Shown here in pieces: positions 43,125 to 53,442 of a stretch of 64,000 bases of DNA. The DNA lies in assembly GCA_030323885.1 (NCBI GenBank), contig CM059192.1, positions 2,287,934 to 2,351,933 on the forward strand. Reading direction: 5' to 3'. The notes under the pieces are model-generated. The model saw only the letters and a list, made by a program, of their open reading frames with translations. It was not told the origin of the DNA and searched no databases. Made by a program: the position numbers and the translations under genes. This DNA comes from Branchipolynoe longqiensis. Lineage: Eukaryota > Annelida > Polychaeta > Phyllodocida > Polynoidae. Position 1 is the stretch's first letter; each line of letters opens with the position of its first letter.

Positions 43125-43384
43125 GGCTTATTTGCGCTCAGGCTGCGTCTCGGAGATGTCTCGGAGATGCCTCCCATTTCAGACAAGAGACAAAAAATGC
43201 CTTGAAAATGGCCGGCGTATTCAGTGGTTTCAGCCAATCAGAGCACTTCTTTTCCATTGCAAAATGGCTGCCACCTATAGGGGCGGCCAATTTCGAGGCG
43301 ACAGACTGTTTTTACCGTTCAGACTAGCGTGATGTCAGGGATTTCCCCGAGACGTCTCGGAGGCATACCCTGAACGCAGCCCAG
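43125..43384. mobile_element. Foldback element with GAGACGTCTCGGAG words
   Basis: CAGGCTGCGTCTCGGAGATG at the left and GAGACGTCTCGGAGGC with CTGAACGCAGCC at the right pair in reverse. The interior is unique, including CAGCCAATCAGAGCAC. Intronic. Confidence 0.55.
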
Positions 43385-43584
43385 TTGTCGTCTTACTGGA
43401 CCATACCGGATGACTTTGGGGGTGTTTCCTCATGTTGGTTAAAAAAAATAGCTTGGTTCTGTGACAAAATGCTGGTGAATACTACTTTTGTAAGAAGGTG
43501 GCAGGGGGGGTGGGGGACATGTGAACAAGTAGTACTCTTTGCATGACTGTGAAAATGTCGGAAACTTTGGGGAACCCAAATTAC

Positions 43585-43796
43585 CTTCACTTCGCAACTG
43601 GTGATGGCGGATCCAGTGGGCATGAACTCGATGAGTAAAATGGCGGATCCAAAGAGGTTGGCGTTTGCGTTGTAGAGGGTGAACTCGATGAAGAGGGCGC
43701 GCGTGTGGACATCGACCCACTCGTAACGCTCGAGCTCCTGAAGCAGTCGAATAGTGTGGTCCATGGTGCGCTTAAAGGTGAAGGTGTAGCCGCCAC
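43585..43796 (-). CDS. Polycystin-1-family protein, exon: C-terminal part of the TOP domain
   Basis: A TTTGCAG acceptor and GTAATTTG donor bound 70 codons. GGYTFTFKRTM, then WVDVHTRALFIEFTLYNANA and LIEFMPTGSAI, are the strongly conserved WVD-xx-TRA-x-F-x-EF-x-x-YN-x-N-x-NLF motif of polycystins, just before S2. The first two bases complete a Gly split across the previous intron (KGGGY). End phase 0. Confidence 0.95.
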
Positions 43797-46205
43797 CTGC
43801 AAAGCCAAACGGGATGACCAAATGAGTTGAGTGCCCACGTCGCGTTTGACCGGCCACCGATTCAATGAATCCAATGACTTAAATCGTTGACGTAAAAATG
43901 TTATAGTGTTTCTGGCTAGGCTGGCACTCGGCATTACTAGGAGAGGGCGAGGAGCGGAGGAATGAGGAAGACTGGTGGTCTGTGGTTGAAATTTTCCCGG
44001 GCTTAATTAATGAATGTAATAAAGAAATAACAAGTCATTTTGTGAAAGTGTTAGCATGCACAGGAAACGAAGATGAATTATGGTTAAAGCTGCATAGTCC
44101 GATGAAATATCAAATTTTCAAAACTAAACCAATTATCTAGATTTGATTTTGCATATCTAACTTAGATACTGATGCACTTATTAAGCATTTGTTTCTGCGT
44201 AGAAGGCAATACTGAGTCAATTTAACAGAACCTGTTACTGCAGAAGTCTATGGTGTCAGAGTTTTGGCAAGCTTGCCAAAACTAATTTTCCATGTTTGCA
44301 CTCAAAATATCTAAAAAGTTTACCATTTAAAATAAAAGTAACTTTGAACTCCAATACTACAGCTGGCCAGCATTGAAAACAAGCCTAGGTACCTGGGCTT
44401 ACTTGCTATGGACAGTATAAATACAGCCTCAATAAAAAAACTTAAAAAAAAAAAAACAACTAATGTAAAGTAGATACTAGTGATCAATCTAATATATTTA
44501 TCTCAGAAAAAATAGAGAAATTCAAAACCATTGGACTATGCAACTTTAATTAAAATGCAGAAACATCATCGTATTTTGTATTTGCATCAATAATTATTAC
44601 ATGTGACAGAATATGAATTTCCTTGGATAACCCCTGGCAGCCTTGTTGTGAATCTGCTCAAATGCAGCGTAAAGATCGATTACACTTACTTGAAATATCC
44701 ATATCAGTTGATGCCATTGGCAGATTAAAAACACTGTCACAAAAAAAAAAACCCAAAAAACTACAAAGTAATAACTCTAAAAAATGAAGTACGGTGCTGC
44801 CATCTGGTGCTTCAATTGTTAATTAGGAACCAGTGAAAAGGGAGTAATGTTTCTGAGTAAAGTGCTGTCACCTAGTGGATTGAAACAACATTAACTAGTC
44901 ACTCTAGAACATTACTAAGGGTGCTGCCACCTGGTGGTTTTCTTGGTTACTAGCTAGTGAGATGGTGGACGTTGAACTCCAACAAAGAGCTCAGTTTCTA
45001 GATGCAATAGACGATTTCTACAACCGACCCTCCCTGGCAGTGGGAGGAACTAAAGTTGTGAGTAGCAGCTCACGATGCTGTAGAAAAGGTCTTATAATAG
45101 AGGATTCCCACCACCGACCTGCCCTCTGGTAAAAATATACGGATTTTCGGTTCGGAATTATATATTGGCAGAGAACATTATTATTCTTGGGCGACGGAGT
45201 GGGGACAATGTTATGTAAACTAAAAGTAATAATATCCCACTCCCATGATGACATGATATAAGCTGTGTGAAATATATGTTCATATATTATGCCTGAGATT
45301 AATGAAGAAATGTTCCTATATGAGATTCAGTACATGATTGTTGAAATGTTTCTCTATGCATCCATAAAGAGTGCAATTGGAGAAAAGACCATTTTAACAG
45401 AGATCTATTGTAACTGTATGCAGCTACCTGTCCCTACATGACCACTGGGTGGGCACACCAGCCTAATTTGCATATACACACAGGGCACCACCTGCAGCTG
45501 GGTTGAGTGACAGCCACCCCTACTGGGGGGGGGGTGCCACCCACCCAGACTGTGGAGGTGCCTGATTGGCTGGCTGTGGACTGCCCAGTCACCTGCACCC
45601 CATTGGCCCTCTGACCACACTAGCCTCAAACCTGAGATCATTATTCTAGATTCTGCTTCAGACACACTGAAGAGAGATCACTCTACTCCTGGCTCTGGAG
45701 TGAGGCACACCTACTCTAGAGCAGGAACCCCAGACACTCTGTCTGATGCTATCAAAATTCATCTATTCCAATTGAGTGTGTACACAGCCATAGGACTCCT
45801 GTCCCATGGGCTGTAGGCACTGCTTTCTATACAGGCTAAAGTAGTAATGAGATTTTGTGTGGCTAGAAGGTAAGGGGTGTGGATGATAGGTCACTGGTAG
45901 GTGGACAGGAGTTGGTGTTATTAAAGCACAACTTCTCCACTGTTTATCTGTGTGACTTGTCTTCATTCTTCCTTAGCATTGGTTAATGAGTTGATAGATA
46001 AGTGATATGAAGGGGAGAGTTTTTGTAGTATTATCTGGTGTCCCAAACGTGGCCGAGCATTCAGTAATATTATACTCTGATGGCAGTGGCAAGAATTAAG
46101 TTCTTATAGAGGATTTCCACCACCAACCAGCCCTCTGACGGAAGTGGAATGAACTAATAGCTCACTGTGCCTCATGCTGTGTGGAAAAGGCCTACTGGTG
46201 CGAAC
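43797..46205 (-). other. Polycystin intron
   Basis: Holds part of an S1 SINE (about 43870-43950), a MITE P copy (44084-44549) and two related fragments (about 45000-45130 and 46100-46195, both with TATAGAGGATT-CCACCACC). An LTR-like stretch at about 45260-45975 (ATTAAAGCACAACTTCTCCA) has no confirmed ends. No exon is seen. Confidence 0.5.
44084..44549. mobile_element. TTAA-flanked MITE family P, with nested S3-like SINE tail
   Basis: TTAAAGCTGCATAGTCCGAT at the left and ATTGGACTATGCAACTTTAA at the right. An insertion at about 44357-44457 (CAGCTGGCCAGCATTGAAAA ending in an A-rich tail) matches 61683-61775. Confidence 0.85.
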
Positions 46206-46382
46206 CTTTGTAGATGGCGAGCGTGCCCTGGTAGGGCGCGTTCTTGAGTTCGAAGGAGCTGCGGTAGACCCAGGGACTCTCCTCGTCGTGCAGAGACGTC
46301 TCGTTGGAGTCGTTCAGGTCGTCCATGTAGCACGCCTCCATGCCCTGTCGGCGGATCGTGTCAGACGAGGGCACCTCCCAGG
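46206..46382 (-). CDS. Polycystin-1-family protein, exon: TOP domain middle
   Basis: A GGACCCAG acceptor and GTTCGCAC donor bound 58 codons plus split ends. WEVPSSDTIRRQGMEACYMD, an acidic loop with an NET glycosylation site, and ESPWVYRSSFELKNAPYQGT then LAIYKG are present. PWxYxSxxEL...GxLAxYxGGGY is the polycystin TOP-domain signature. The donor (AAAG|GTTCGC) is a non-optimal GT site, but the KGGGY join supports it. Confidence 0.9.
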
Positions 46383-46387
46383 CTGGG

Positions 46388-46745
46388 TCCAGAAATAGTC
46401 ATTGTTAAGTAACAAACTACAGCACATTCATTGTTAAGTAACGCAATTACATCATATTCATTGTTAAGTAACGATACTAAAGCACATTCATTGTTAAGTA
46501 ACGATACTAAAGCACATTCATTGTTAAGTAACGATACTAAAGCACATTCATTGTTAAATAACGATACTAAAGAACATTCATTGTTAAGTAACGAACTACA
46601 GCACATTCATTGTTAAGTAACGATACTAAAGCACATTCATTGTTAAGTAACGAAACTACAGCACATTCATTGTTAAGTAACGATACTAAAGCACATTCAT
46701 TGTTAAGTAACAAACTACAGCACATTCATTGTTAAGTAACGCAAC
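46388..46745. repeat. 30-bp minisatellite abutting an exon acceptor
   Basis: About 11 copies of a 30-base unit (ACATTCATTGTTAAGTAACG then ATACTAAAGC, alternating with AACTACAGC). It begins within about 10 bases of the acceptor of exon 46206-46382. Read on the minus strand each unit carries TTTAG or CTGTAG, which are AG acceptor-like. Confidence 0.9.
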
Positions 46746-46751
46746 TAGTGT

Positions 46752-46870
46752 TACTGGTTGGAACGGAAAATAGCCCAAACTGCAAATGGCTCCACTGAGC
46801 AGGATCGATCGGATGACCGACACCTTCACAGGTGGACACATTACCGCCTGACCTACATCCCACTCCTCAA
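46752..46870 (-). mobile_element. SINE family S2, head part
   Basis: Minus strand: GGGATGTAGGTCAGGCGGTA, TCGATCC B-box-like and GGGCTATTTTCCGTTCCAAC. It is truncated where it meets the 30-bp minisatellite. Confidence 0.75.
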
Positions 46871-46934
46871 CCAACTAACCGCGCAGCTATAAAGGCAGTA
46901 ACACCAGGTCAAGTTTTTATGTCCCTTTCAAATC

Positions 46935-47506
46935 TCAGGTTTGTCTCACCTGTCAGGTAGTGCTTAGTGTCGGTTTGTCTCACCTGTCAGGTAGTGTTTA
47001 GTGTCGGTTTGTCTCACCTGTCCGGTAGTGATTGGTGTCGGTGTGTCTCACCTGTCAGATAGAGTTTAGTGTCGGTTTGTTTCACCTGTCGGGTAGTGTT
47101 TACTGTCGGTTTGTCTCACCTGTCAGGTAGTGTTTAGTGTCGGTTTGTCTCACCTGTCAGGTAGAGTTTAGTGTCGGGTTGTCTCACCTGTCAGATAGTG
47201 TTTAGTGTCGGTTTGTCTCACCTGTCAGGTAGAGTTTAGTGTCGGTTGTCTCACCTGTCGGGTAGTGTTTATGTCTTTGTTCACTGTCAGTTTTAGTTCG
47301 GTTTGTTCACCTTCTAGAGTTTAGTGTCGGTTTGTCTCACCTGTCAGGTAGTGTTTAGTGTCGGTTTGTCTCACCTGTCAGGTAGTGTTTAGTGTCGGTT
47401 TGTCTCACCTGTCAGGTAGTGTTTAGTGTCGGTTTGTCTCACCTGTCAGGTAGTGTTTAGTGTCGGTTTGTCTCACCTGTCAGGTAGTGATTGGTGTCGG
47501 TCTGTC
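46935..47506. repeat. 34-bp minisatellite built on a 5' splice site
   Basis: About 17 copies of a 34-base unit containing GTCTCACCTGTCAGGTAGTG and TTTAGTGTCGGTT. On the minus strand each unit reads CTACCTGACAGGTGAGACA, identical to the real exon end and donor at 47511/47510. Two units are damaged at 47270-47320. The array lies directly downstream of that donor in the intron. Confidence 0.92.
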
Positions 47507-47510
47507 TCAC

Positions 47511-47606
47511 CTGTCAGGTAGTCCTTGGTGTCATCTTCGGTCCAGCCGTATGCGTCACGACAGTGGTGGATGATCGTCTGGAACTCCTTCCGGATCACAC
47601 AAGTGT
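47511..47606 (-). CDS. Polycystin-1-family protein, exon: TOP domain
   Basis: A CTCTTGCAG acceptor and GTGAGACA donor bound 96 bases: split Asp, then TCVIRKEFQTIIHHCRDAYG and WTEDDTKDYLT. The Cys and the Y-G/S-x-x-x-EDT pattern are typical of the polycystin TOP domain. Phases 1 and 1 fit both neighbours. The donor is duplicated many times in the adjoining minisatellite. Confidence 0.9.
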
Positions 47607-47639
47607 CTGCAAGAGTGGCGTGGGTAGATTTAGGGCAAG

Positions 47640-48097
47640 AATTATTTTTTTAAGGCTGAAAAAATATAACATTATAATGATTATATACATGTCAACTCTT
47701 TATGATGTTTACTTCACCAGGTTTTTGTATGCTATTTTTATCAAGCAAAACAATTATAATAGCTATGACAATGCGAACCAGAATATATTATGCTAATGCC
47801 CAGAAATGACATATCAGGATTGTCTCATCGGTCTATGATTCGTTGATGCAGCTGGTAATGGAAACAAATGAAATCGCAGCTGCTTTCCAATTGGACTTTG
47901 ATAAATCTCAAAATTCAAGTTTTTTTGTGCACATTTGCTCAATTTTCATGTCCCTTTCGGGGTATTTTCAAATTTAAGGCCTTTTCAAGACACCTTCAAA
48001 TGCAAACCCTTTTCAAGATTGTGCGAACCATGCGGCACGTTTATTGATTGTAAACAGGTTATTCATCAGTCTATATCTTCCGGCATTTTGCACCAAG
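47640..48097. other. Polycystin intron, no feature recognised
   Basis: AT-rich. A segment near 47930-48020 (CCTTTTCAAGACACCTTCAA) loosely resembles the GTCCGTAC-element body. No exon. Confidence 0.4.
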
Positions 48098-48400
48098 CGC
48101 GGTGGCCGAATCTGTAGATAATATATGGTCATTCTGACATATTTCTTTCGAGGAAATCCGCTGCCGCCACATAGGCTACTCTTTCCGATAAGCATCAAGG
48201 GGTCTTTTATATGCACTTTCCCACAGATAGGACAGCACATACCACTACCTTTGATGAACCAGTTGTGGACCACTGGTTGGAACGGAAAATAGCCCAAAGT
48301 GCAAATGGCTCCACTGAGCAGGATCGATCGGATGACCGACACCTTCACAGGTGGACACTCTACCGCCTGACCTACATCCCACTCCTCAACCAACTAACCA
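48098..48400 (-). mobile_element. SINE family S2, nearly complete, with S1 scrap
   Basis: Minus strand: GGGATGTAGGTCAGGCGGTA head, AGTGCATATAAAAGACCCCT body. At its 3' side GCGCGGTGGCCGAATCTGTA (48098-48117) is the start of an S1 head, so two SINE pieces are joined. It ends about 40-55 bases from the donor of the next exon. Confidence 0.75.
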
Positions 48401-48438
48401 ATCCGGCATTTCGCACTCGAGCAGCGTCGCAGACGTAC

Positions 48439-48613
48439 CGTCTTTGATCCTGTGCTGTCGGATGCGACCGACGCCAACGCGCATCGTGTTGCGGTCGTCC
48501 ATCTGCAGTCGTTCCCGCCAGTCGAGCTCCTTCCCGTTGTACCAGTTTCCGGAGTACAGGTTCGGGATGATGGCCCGGTTGATGAACTTCCACCACGTCT
48601 GCACACTGTACGT
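48439..48613 (-). CDS. Polycystin-1-family protein, exon: start of TOP domain after S1
   Basis: A GACGCAG acceptor and GTACGTCT donor bound 58 codons plus one base: TYSVQTWWKFINRAIIPNLY, NWYNGKELDWRERLQMDD and RNTMRVGVGRIRQHRIK. The FW/WW...LY-xG-xWYNG and N-x-RVGV-x-R-x-RQ-x-R pattern is typical of polycystin-1-like TOP domains. The exon lies between two same-family, same-orientation S2 SINEs, about 20 bases from one and about 40-55 from the other. Confidence 0.92.
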
Positions 48614-48633
48614 CTGCGTCGTTTCAAATGAAA

Positions 48634-48972
48634 AAGCTTGTTTTATTTAACGATGCTTCTAGAGCGCATTGATTACATCGGCTATTGGACATCAAACATA
48701 TGGTCATTCTGACATATTTCCTTGGCGGAAACCCGCTGTCACCCACATAGGCTACTCTTCCCGATAAGCAGCAAGGGGTCTTTTATAATTTATATGCACT
48801 TTCCCACAGACCAGACAGCACATACCACATCCTTTGATGAACCAGTTGTGGACCACTGGTTGGAACGGAAAATAGCCCAAACTGCAAATGAATCCACTGA
48901 GAAGGATCGATCGGATGGATGACCGACAGCTTCACAGGTGGACACTCTACCGCCTGAGCTATGTCCCACTCC
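48634..48972 (-). mobile_element. SINE family S2, full length
   Basis: Left end AAGCTTGTTTTATTTAACGA is the 3' tail in reverse; the right part holds the tRNA-like head (GGGACATAGCTCAGGCGGTA on the minus strand). Its tail end lies about 20 bases upstream of the acceptor of exon 48439-48613, so SINE sequence forms most of that intron end. Confidence 0.85.
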
Positions 48973-49001
48973 GCTTGGTTTCGAATGAGTCAAAGAATTC
49001 A

Positions 49002-49268
49002 TTAAAGCTGCAAAGTCCGATGAAAGCATCAAATCTCAAAACCAAACCACTGATCTAGATTTGATCCCCACAAATCCTACTTAGATACTGGTGTGCTTAT
49101 TAAACGTGTGTTGCCACATAGAAGGGAATACTGAGTCAAGTTAATAGAACCTGATACTGCTGAAGTCAATGCTGTCAGAATTTTGCCATGCTCGCCAAAG
49201 TTTACTTTGCATGTTTTTGCTTCAAATATCCCCAAAGTTAGTCATTTGAAATAAAAGTTTCAAATTCT
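49002..49268. mobile_element. MITE family P, right-truncated
   Basis: TTAAAGCTGCAAAGTCCGAT start, ACATAGAAGGGAATACTGAG and CCTGATACTGCTGAAGTC internal landmarks. The right end is replaced by other sequence near 49268. Confidence 0.75.
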
Positions 49269-49349
49269 AATTTTCGCAGATAGTAGTTAGAACTCTAAGA
49301 ATCAAATGGCGTCGCCTTACAGAGTCGCCTGACCATGTCCGAGGACTGC

Positions 49350-49857
49350 GGCTGCCACGCTCGAGTGGGTGCCACGCTCGAGTGGGTGCCATGCTCGAGT
49401 GGGTGCCATGCTCGAGTGGGTGCCACGCTCGAGTGGGTGCCACGCTCGAGTGGCTGCCACGCTCGAGTGGGTGCCATGCTCGAGTGGGTGCCATGCTCGA
49501 GTGGGTGCCACGCTCGAGTGGCTGCCACGCTCGAGTGGCTGCCACGCTCGAGTGGCTGCGCTCGGTGGTGACGCTCGAGTGGCTGCACGCTCGAGTGGCT
49601 GCCTTGTGGGGGTGGTGATGGCTGCCACGCTCGAGGCTCGGGCTGCCACGCTCGAGTGGCTGCCACGCTCGAGTGGCTGCCACGCTCGAGTGGCTGCCAC
49701 GCTTGAGTGGCTGCCACGCTCGAGTGGCTGCCACGCTTGAGTGGCTGCCACGCTCGAGTGGCTGCGAGGCTGCCACGCTCGAGTGGCTGCCACGCTCGAG
49801 TGGCTGCCACGCTCGAGTGGCTGCCACGCTCGAGTGGCTGCCACGCTCGAGTGGCTT
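49350..49857. repeat. 17-bp minisatellite with CTCGAG
   Basis: About 28 copies of GTGCCACGCTCGAGTGG and the variant CTGCCACGCTCGAGTGG, with GCCATG and CTTGAG substitutions and a disturbed centre at 49557-49645. Every unit carries the palindrome CTCGAG. A 17-base period opens all three frames on both strands. The array lies in a polycystin intron. Confidence 0.95.
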
Positions 49858-50100
49858 CGCTAATACATACGCTGTCCAGTGCTGGCGAGTTCCTGACGAA
49901 GGTGTTCTTGATGTTTTCGCTGTACAGAAATGAGTCGGCGTCACGTGCCTGCGCGAGAAGCAGCGAAATGTGTGTAAAAAACGCAGTAACGCGCAGCTAT
50001 AAAGGCAGTAACACCAACACAGTAACCGCGCAGCTATAGAGGCAGTAACACCAACACAACTCTACTTATCGCCAGTTAGCATGGAGATGAACTTTCATGG
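49858..50100. other. Polycystin intron, local duplication
   Basis: CGCGCAGCTATAAAGGCAGT occurs twice in this stretch (49990 and 50025, as TATAGAGG) and once at 46880. No exon. Confidence 0.4.
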
Positions 50101-50101
50101 T

Positions 50102-50416
50102 TGGTTGGTTCTTGAAATGTTACCTCCTGGCAACATCTAAGGTCATATCAGGACGGGTACCAATCATGGTGACTTTATAGTGCTGCCCCACTAGGAAATT
50201 AGGCCGACAGTACCATGACTTGATATCCCACTCAGTCACATTATCCTGACACTGAGCTAACCAGTCCTTGCCATATCCTATTAATGCCAAACACTAAGCT
50301 AGGAAGATACAAATATCAATTTTGTAAGTCATTGGTTTGACTCGACTGGGAATCGAACTCCTGATCTCCCGCGTGGGATGTCTGCGCTCTACCGATTCGG
50401 CCACCGCGCCCGGTCC
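50102..50416 (-). mobile_element. SINE family S1, full length
   Basis: Minus strand: GGGCGCGGTGGCCGAATCGG head, GGAGTTCGATTCCCAGTCG B-box region, S1 body and tail ending in AACCAACCA-type sequence. Confidence 0.85.
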
Positions 50417-51160
50417 ATTCATGGAGGATTGCATAGCTTGGAATATAACCAATTGTCTGTGAGTTACTTGTGGTCTAATGGTCTAATGACGAGTGAGGGT
50501 CTCTACAGTCGAACTGTGACTATTCGGGTCATTCATCCATAACCACCCTCCTCAGCTGTGAGAGTGACGTAGGCCAGGGAATGCTTACACAGTCGGATAT
50601 CATTTCTCTATCAAATAGAACCAAAACATGTTCAGACTCACGGGTCACTAATTATAGAGAAGGGCGATAAAGAAGCCGTTCACTGCAATAGACGGCCTTA
50701 ATGAAAGTATGGCAACGCCTACTTCAACTAAAAAATATACAGTGAATTTGAAGCACGGTGACTATGCCTTAAAACTAATGTAATTCTACCGACCCGCTCC
50801 CTGCATGACGTCACAGAATGGGCTATTTGAGCTCCAAGCTGGTAGGTAGGGATTGGTCTGTCCTGGACCATTGCACTGATTATCTCATGGCTATTTTTGA
50901 TAGTTCTAAGTGCAGTGTAGTTACTGCTTCTATGATTTTAATAAGTTTTTTAAGCTATAGCGAATATTAATATGACGAATACATGTTAAAATGAGGTAAT
51001 TAAATATACAATGAGCTACTAACACAAGATATCTACAGTATATAGCCACATTAATCAATCTACTTTACAAGGCTAACAAAGTTGTACTTTCAGGAAATCT
51101 GTATTTATAATAATAATAAAAAATAATGTACATTTAATAAGAGCTCCATCTAGTTTGTTT
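50417..51160. other. Polycystin intron, no feature recognised
   Basis: AT-rich unique-looking sequence. A short ACGTCACAGAATGGGCTATT stretch resembles the flank near 4141. No exon. Confidence 0.4.
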
Positions 51161-51164
51161 GTTG

Positions 51165-51500
51165 TTTGTGGTTGTTTTACATCCTAGCAACATCTAAGGT
51201 CATATCAGGACGGGTACTGACTTGTGACAGTGCGCACTCATGGCGACTTTAGAGTGCTGCCCCACTGGAAGACCAGGCCAGCAGCACCATGACCCGATAT
51301 CCCACTCAGTCACATTATCCTGACACTGAGCCAACCAGTCCTTGCCCTATCCTAATAATACAGAGCGCCTGGCTAGGAAGCAACAAGTATCAATTTTTAA
51401 GTCATTGGTTTGACTCGACCAGGGTTCGAACCCACGACCCCACGATCTACCAACACGGGAGACGGACGCTCTACCTCATTCGGCCATCCCGTCTGGTCGA
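51165..51500 (-). mobile_element. SINE family S1, full length
   Basis: Minus strand: GACGGGATGGCCGAATGAGG head, GGGTTCGAACCCTGGTCGAG B-box, CAGTGTCAGGATAATGTGAC body and TGACCTTAGATGTTGCTAGG tail. The head matches the copy at 18415. Confidence 0.85.
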
Positions 51501-51629
51501 GCTCCATTTAAGATTCTTACAATAAAGCCACACAATGACATATTTACAACCGTGCTACAAAAAGCTCAAGAATGCAGGACATTTTACTTTTTTTTTTAAT
51601 CGATGCTGCTTTTCTCACATCCTCTACAG

Positions 51630-51938
51630 GGCGCGGTGGCCGAATCGGTAGAGCACCGGCCTCGTATGCGGAAGGTCGGGAATTCGGCTCCCGGTCGAAT
51701 CACACCAATGACTTAAAAATTGATCCTTGTTTCCTAGCCAGGCGATCGGCATTAATAGGATAGGGCAGGGACTGGTTAGTTCAGCGTCAGGATAATGTGA
51801 CTGAGTGGGGTTTTGGTTCATGATCTTGGTGGCCCGATTTCTCAGTGGGGTAGCACTACAACTGTCACAAGTCGGTACCCGTCCTGATATGACCTTAGAT
51901 GTTGCCAGGATGTAAAACTCCAACAACCAACCAAATCT
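51630..51938 (+). mobile_element. SINE family S1, full length
   Basis: GGGCGCGGTGGCCGAATCGG head, GGCTCCCGGTCGAATCACAC, CAGCGTCAGGATAATGTGAC body and TGACCTTAGATGTTGCCAGG tail followed by CAACAACCAACCA. Confidence 0.85.
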
Positions 51939-52224
51939 TACATCCTCTGACATTCAACCTATTCCATAAAATGAGGCCTAGCACATAAAAGGCACCATCA
52001 CTGTATGATTCTGAATCTGATTCATGATTGGTTCCACAATCACATTTTAACGTCATCATATCATTATAAATAGATGCTCACACTACATATCCCTTGTGCT
52101 GAAACAACTATGTTCAAATGCATACCAAATTTTGAAGAAAAGAAACTGAGCTTCTCTATATTATGCCACAAAACTTGAAATAAATAGTTGCCAATATTTC
52201 GACGCTTTGCACCTAATATAACAA

Positions 52225-52485
52225 ACAGTTTGCTTGGTTGGTTTCACATCCTAACAACAGTTAAAGTCATATCAGATCAGGTACTGAATTGTGACAGCGT
52301 GCACTCATCATAGTGACTTCATATAACAGTCCCAATGGGATACCCCGTCGCCGCCATCATGACCCGTTATCCCATTTCGTATAACTTATCCACGCTACCC
52401 TATCCTACGCCACACCAGCAATGCCGAGCGCCAGGCAATGTCGCGATATTAAAGCGCCAATTTGGTAAGTCTCTGAATTGACTCA
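52225..52485 (-). mobile_element. SINE family S1, diverged
   Basis: Reverse S1 body words (GTGACAGCGTGCACTCATCA, AATGCCGAGCGCCAGGCAAT) with many changes. The head is lost. It ends about 55 bases from the donor of exon 52541-52710. Confidence 0.65.
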
Positions 52486-52540
52486 ACTGGAAGGAGATAT
52501 CGAAGAGCGATGAGATGAGAGTCTGTGCGGGTTCACTTAC

Positions 52541-52710
52541 CTGGTAGGACAAGAAGAAGAGTACCATCAGGAAGAAGAGGTAGATGATACACTCCTTTAA
52601 CACCGCCTCCATCTGCAGCTCCTGTAGACGCAGCGTCCGAGCTGCCTCCAGGGCCTCTGTGTCAGGCGGCTTCAGGGCGTCGTTAGCCATCTTCCGCTGC
52701 AGCATCAGGG
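52541..52710 (-). CDS. Polycystin-1-family protein, exon: cytoplasmic linker and S1
   Basis: A CCCTGACAG acceptor and GTAAGTGA donor bound 56 codons plus two bases: LMLQRKMANDALKPPDTEAL, then EAARTLRLQELQMEAVLKEC and IIYLFFLMVLFFLSYQ. The Arg/Glu-rich amphipathic helix before a hydrophobic span is the standard entry into the PKD channel domain. Phases agree with both neighbours (G|CC Ala before; phase 0 after). Confidence 0.9.
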
Positions 52711-52799
52711 CTGTCAGGGGAGGAGGGGAGGTCAGGGGGTCAGGGGGAGACAGGAGAACATGGTGAGGCAATGCAATTTTTTATATATTTTTTTGTCTG

Positions 52800-53040
52800 T
52801 TAAATATTTTATTTATCCGAACACATATTTTGTCAGCGCCGAGACAACTGGTCTTCCAGCGGTTGAAGCGATCGTATCTTTGTCTAAACATGTGTTTGTT
52901 TCCTTGAAGAGCAGTCTGTAGGTTGTTTGAATATTAGCTCCAGGGCTCATTAGATTGTTTTATGGATTATGTTGTTTATAAGGGGGGGAGTGAGAAGACA
53001 ACCATTAATGGATACACTGTTCCTGCAGTTTCTATTGTTA
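52800..53040. other. Polycystin intron, no feature
   Basis: Spacer before the foldback element. Nothing recognised. Confidence 0.35.
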
Positions 53041-53041
53041 A

Positions 53042-53434
53042 GGGGCTGTCACATTACGGCGTATGGCGGGAGCGTATTGAAAACCTACGTACGCCGTGCT
53101 GGTGCCACTTTCGGGTGTGTTTGAGCGTATGGGGGACCTATGAGGAGCGTACGAGGAGTGTATGGGAGCGTATGGGAGCGTGCTGTGACATTTTTTGACA
53201 TTATGGGCCATACGCCCTCATAGGTCGTGTTTTTTTGAGCATGCACAAAAAAATTGGACGGACAATTTATGAAAGCGTATGGCGGCGTATGCCTCATACG
53301 CTTCACATACGCCGGCATGTTGCGGCACTGGCGGCGTATGAGTAGCGTATGCGGCGTATGCCGACGTATATGACGTAAAGCCGCTACGCCGCCATACGCT
53401 CCCGCCACACGCCGTAATGTGACAGGGCCTTTAA
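53042..53434. mobile_element. Foldback element, CTGTCACATTACGGCG ends, GGCGTATG-rich interior
   Basis: GGGGCTGTCACATTACGGCG at the left and CGCCGTAATGTGACAGGGCC at the right are inverse. GTTAA precedes and TTTAAC follows, a TTAA target duplication. The interior repeats GCGTATG/CATACGC in both orientations. Ends match the 21210 and 24752 elements; the interior does not. Confidence 0.85.
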
Positions 53435-53442
53435 CAGAATAG

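Noticed and set aside
45260..45975. Solo LTR
   Set aside because: ATTAAAGCACAACTTCTCC looks like an LTR polyA region, but TG...CA ends and a target duplication could not be found.
46388..47506. CRISPR-like array
   Set aside because: Head-to-tail repeats without unique spacers in a eukaryotic intron.
49267..50039. Frames of up to 225 codons around the CTCGAG array
   Set aside because: A 17-bp repeat without stops opens all frames; no domain outside the array.
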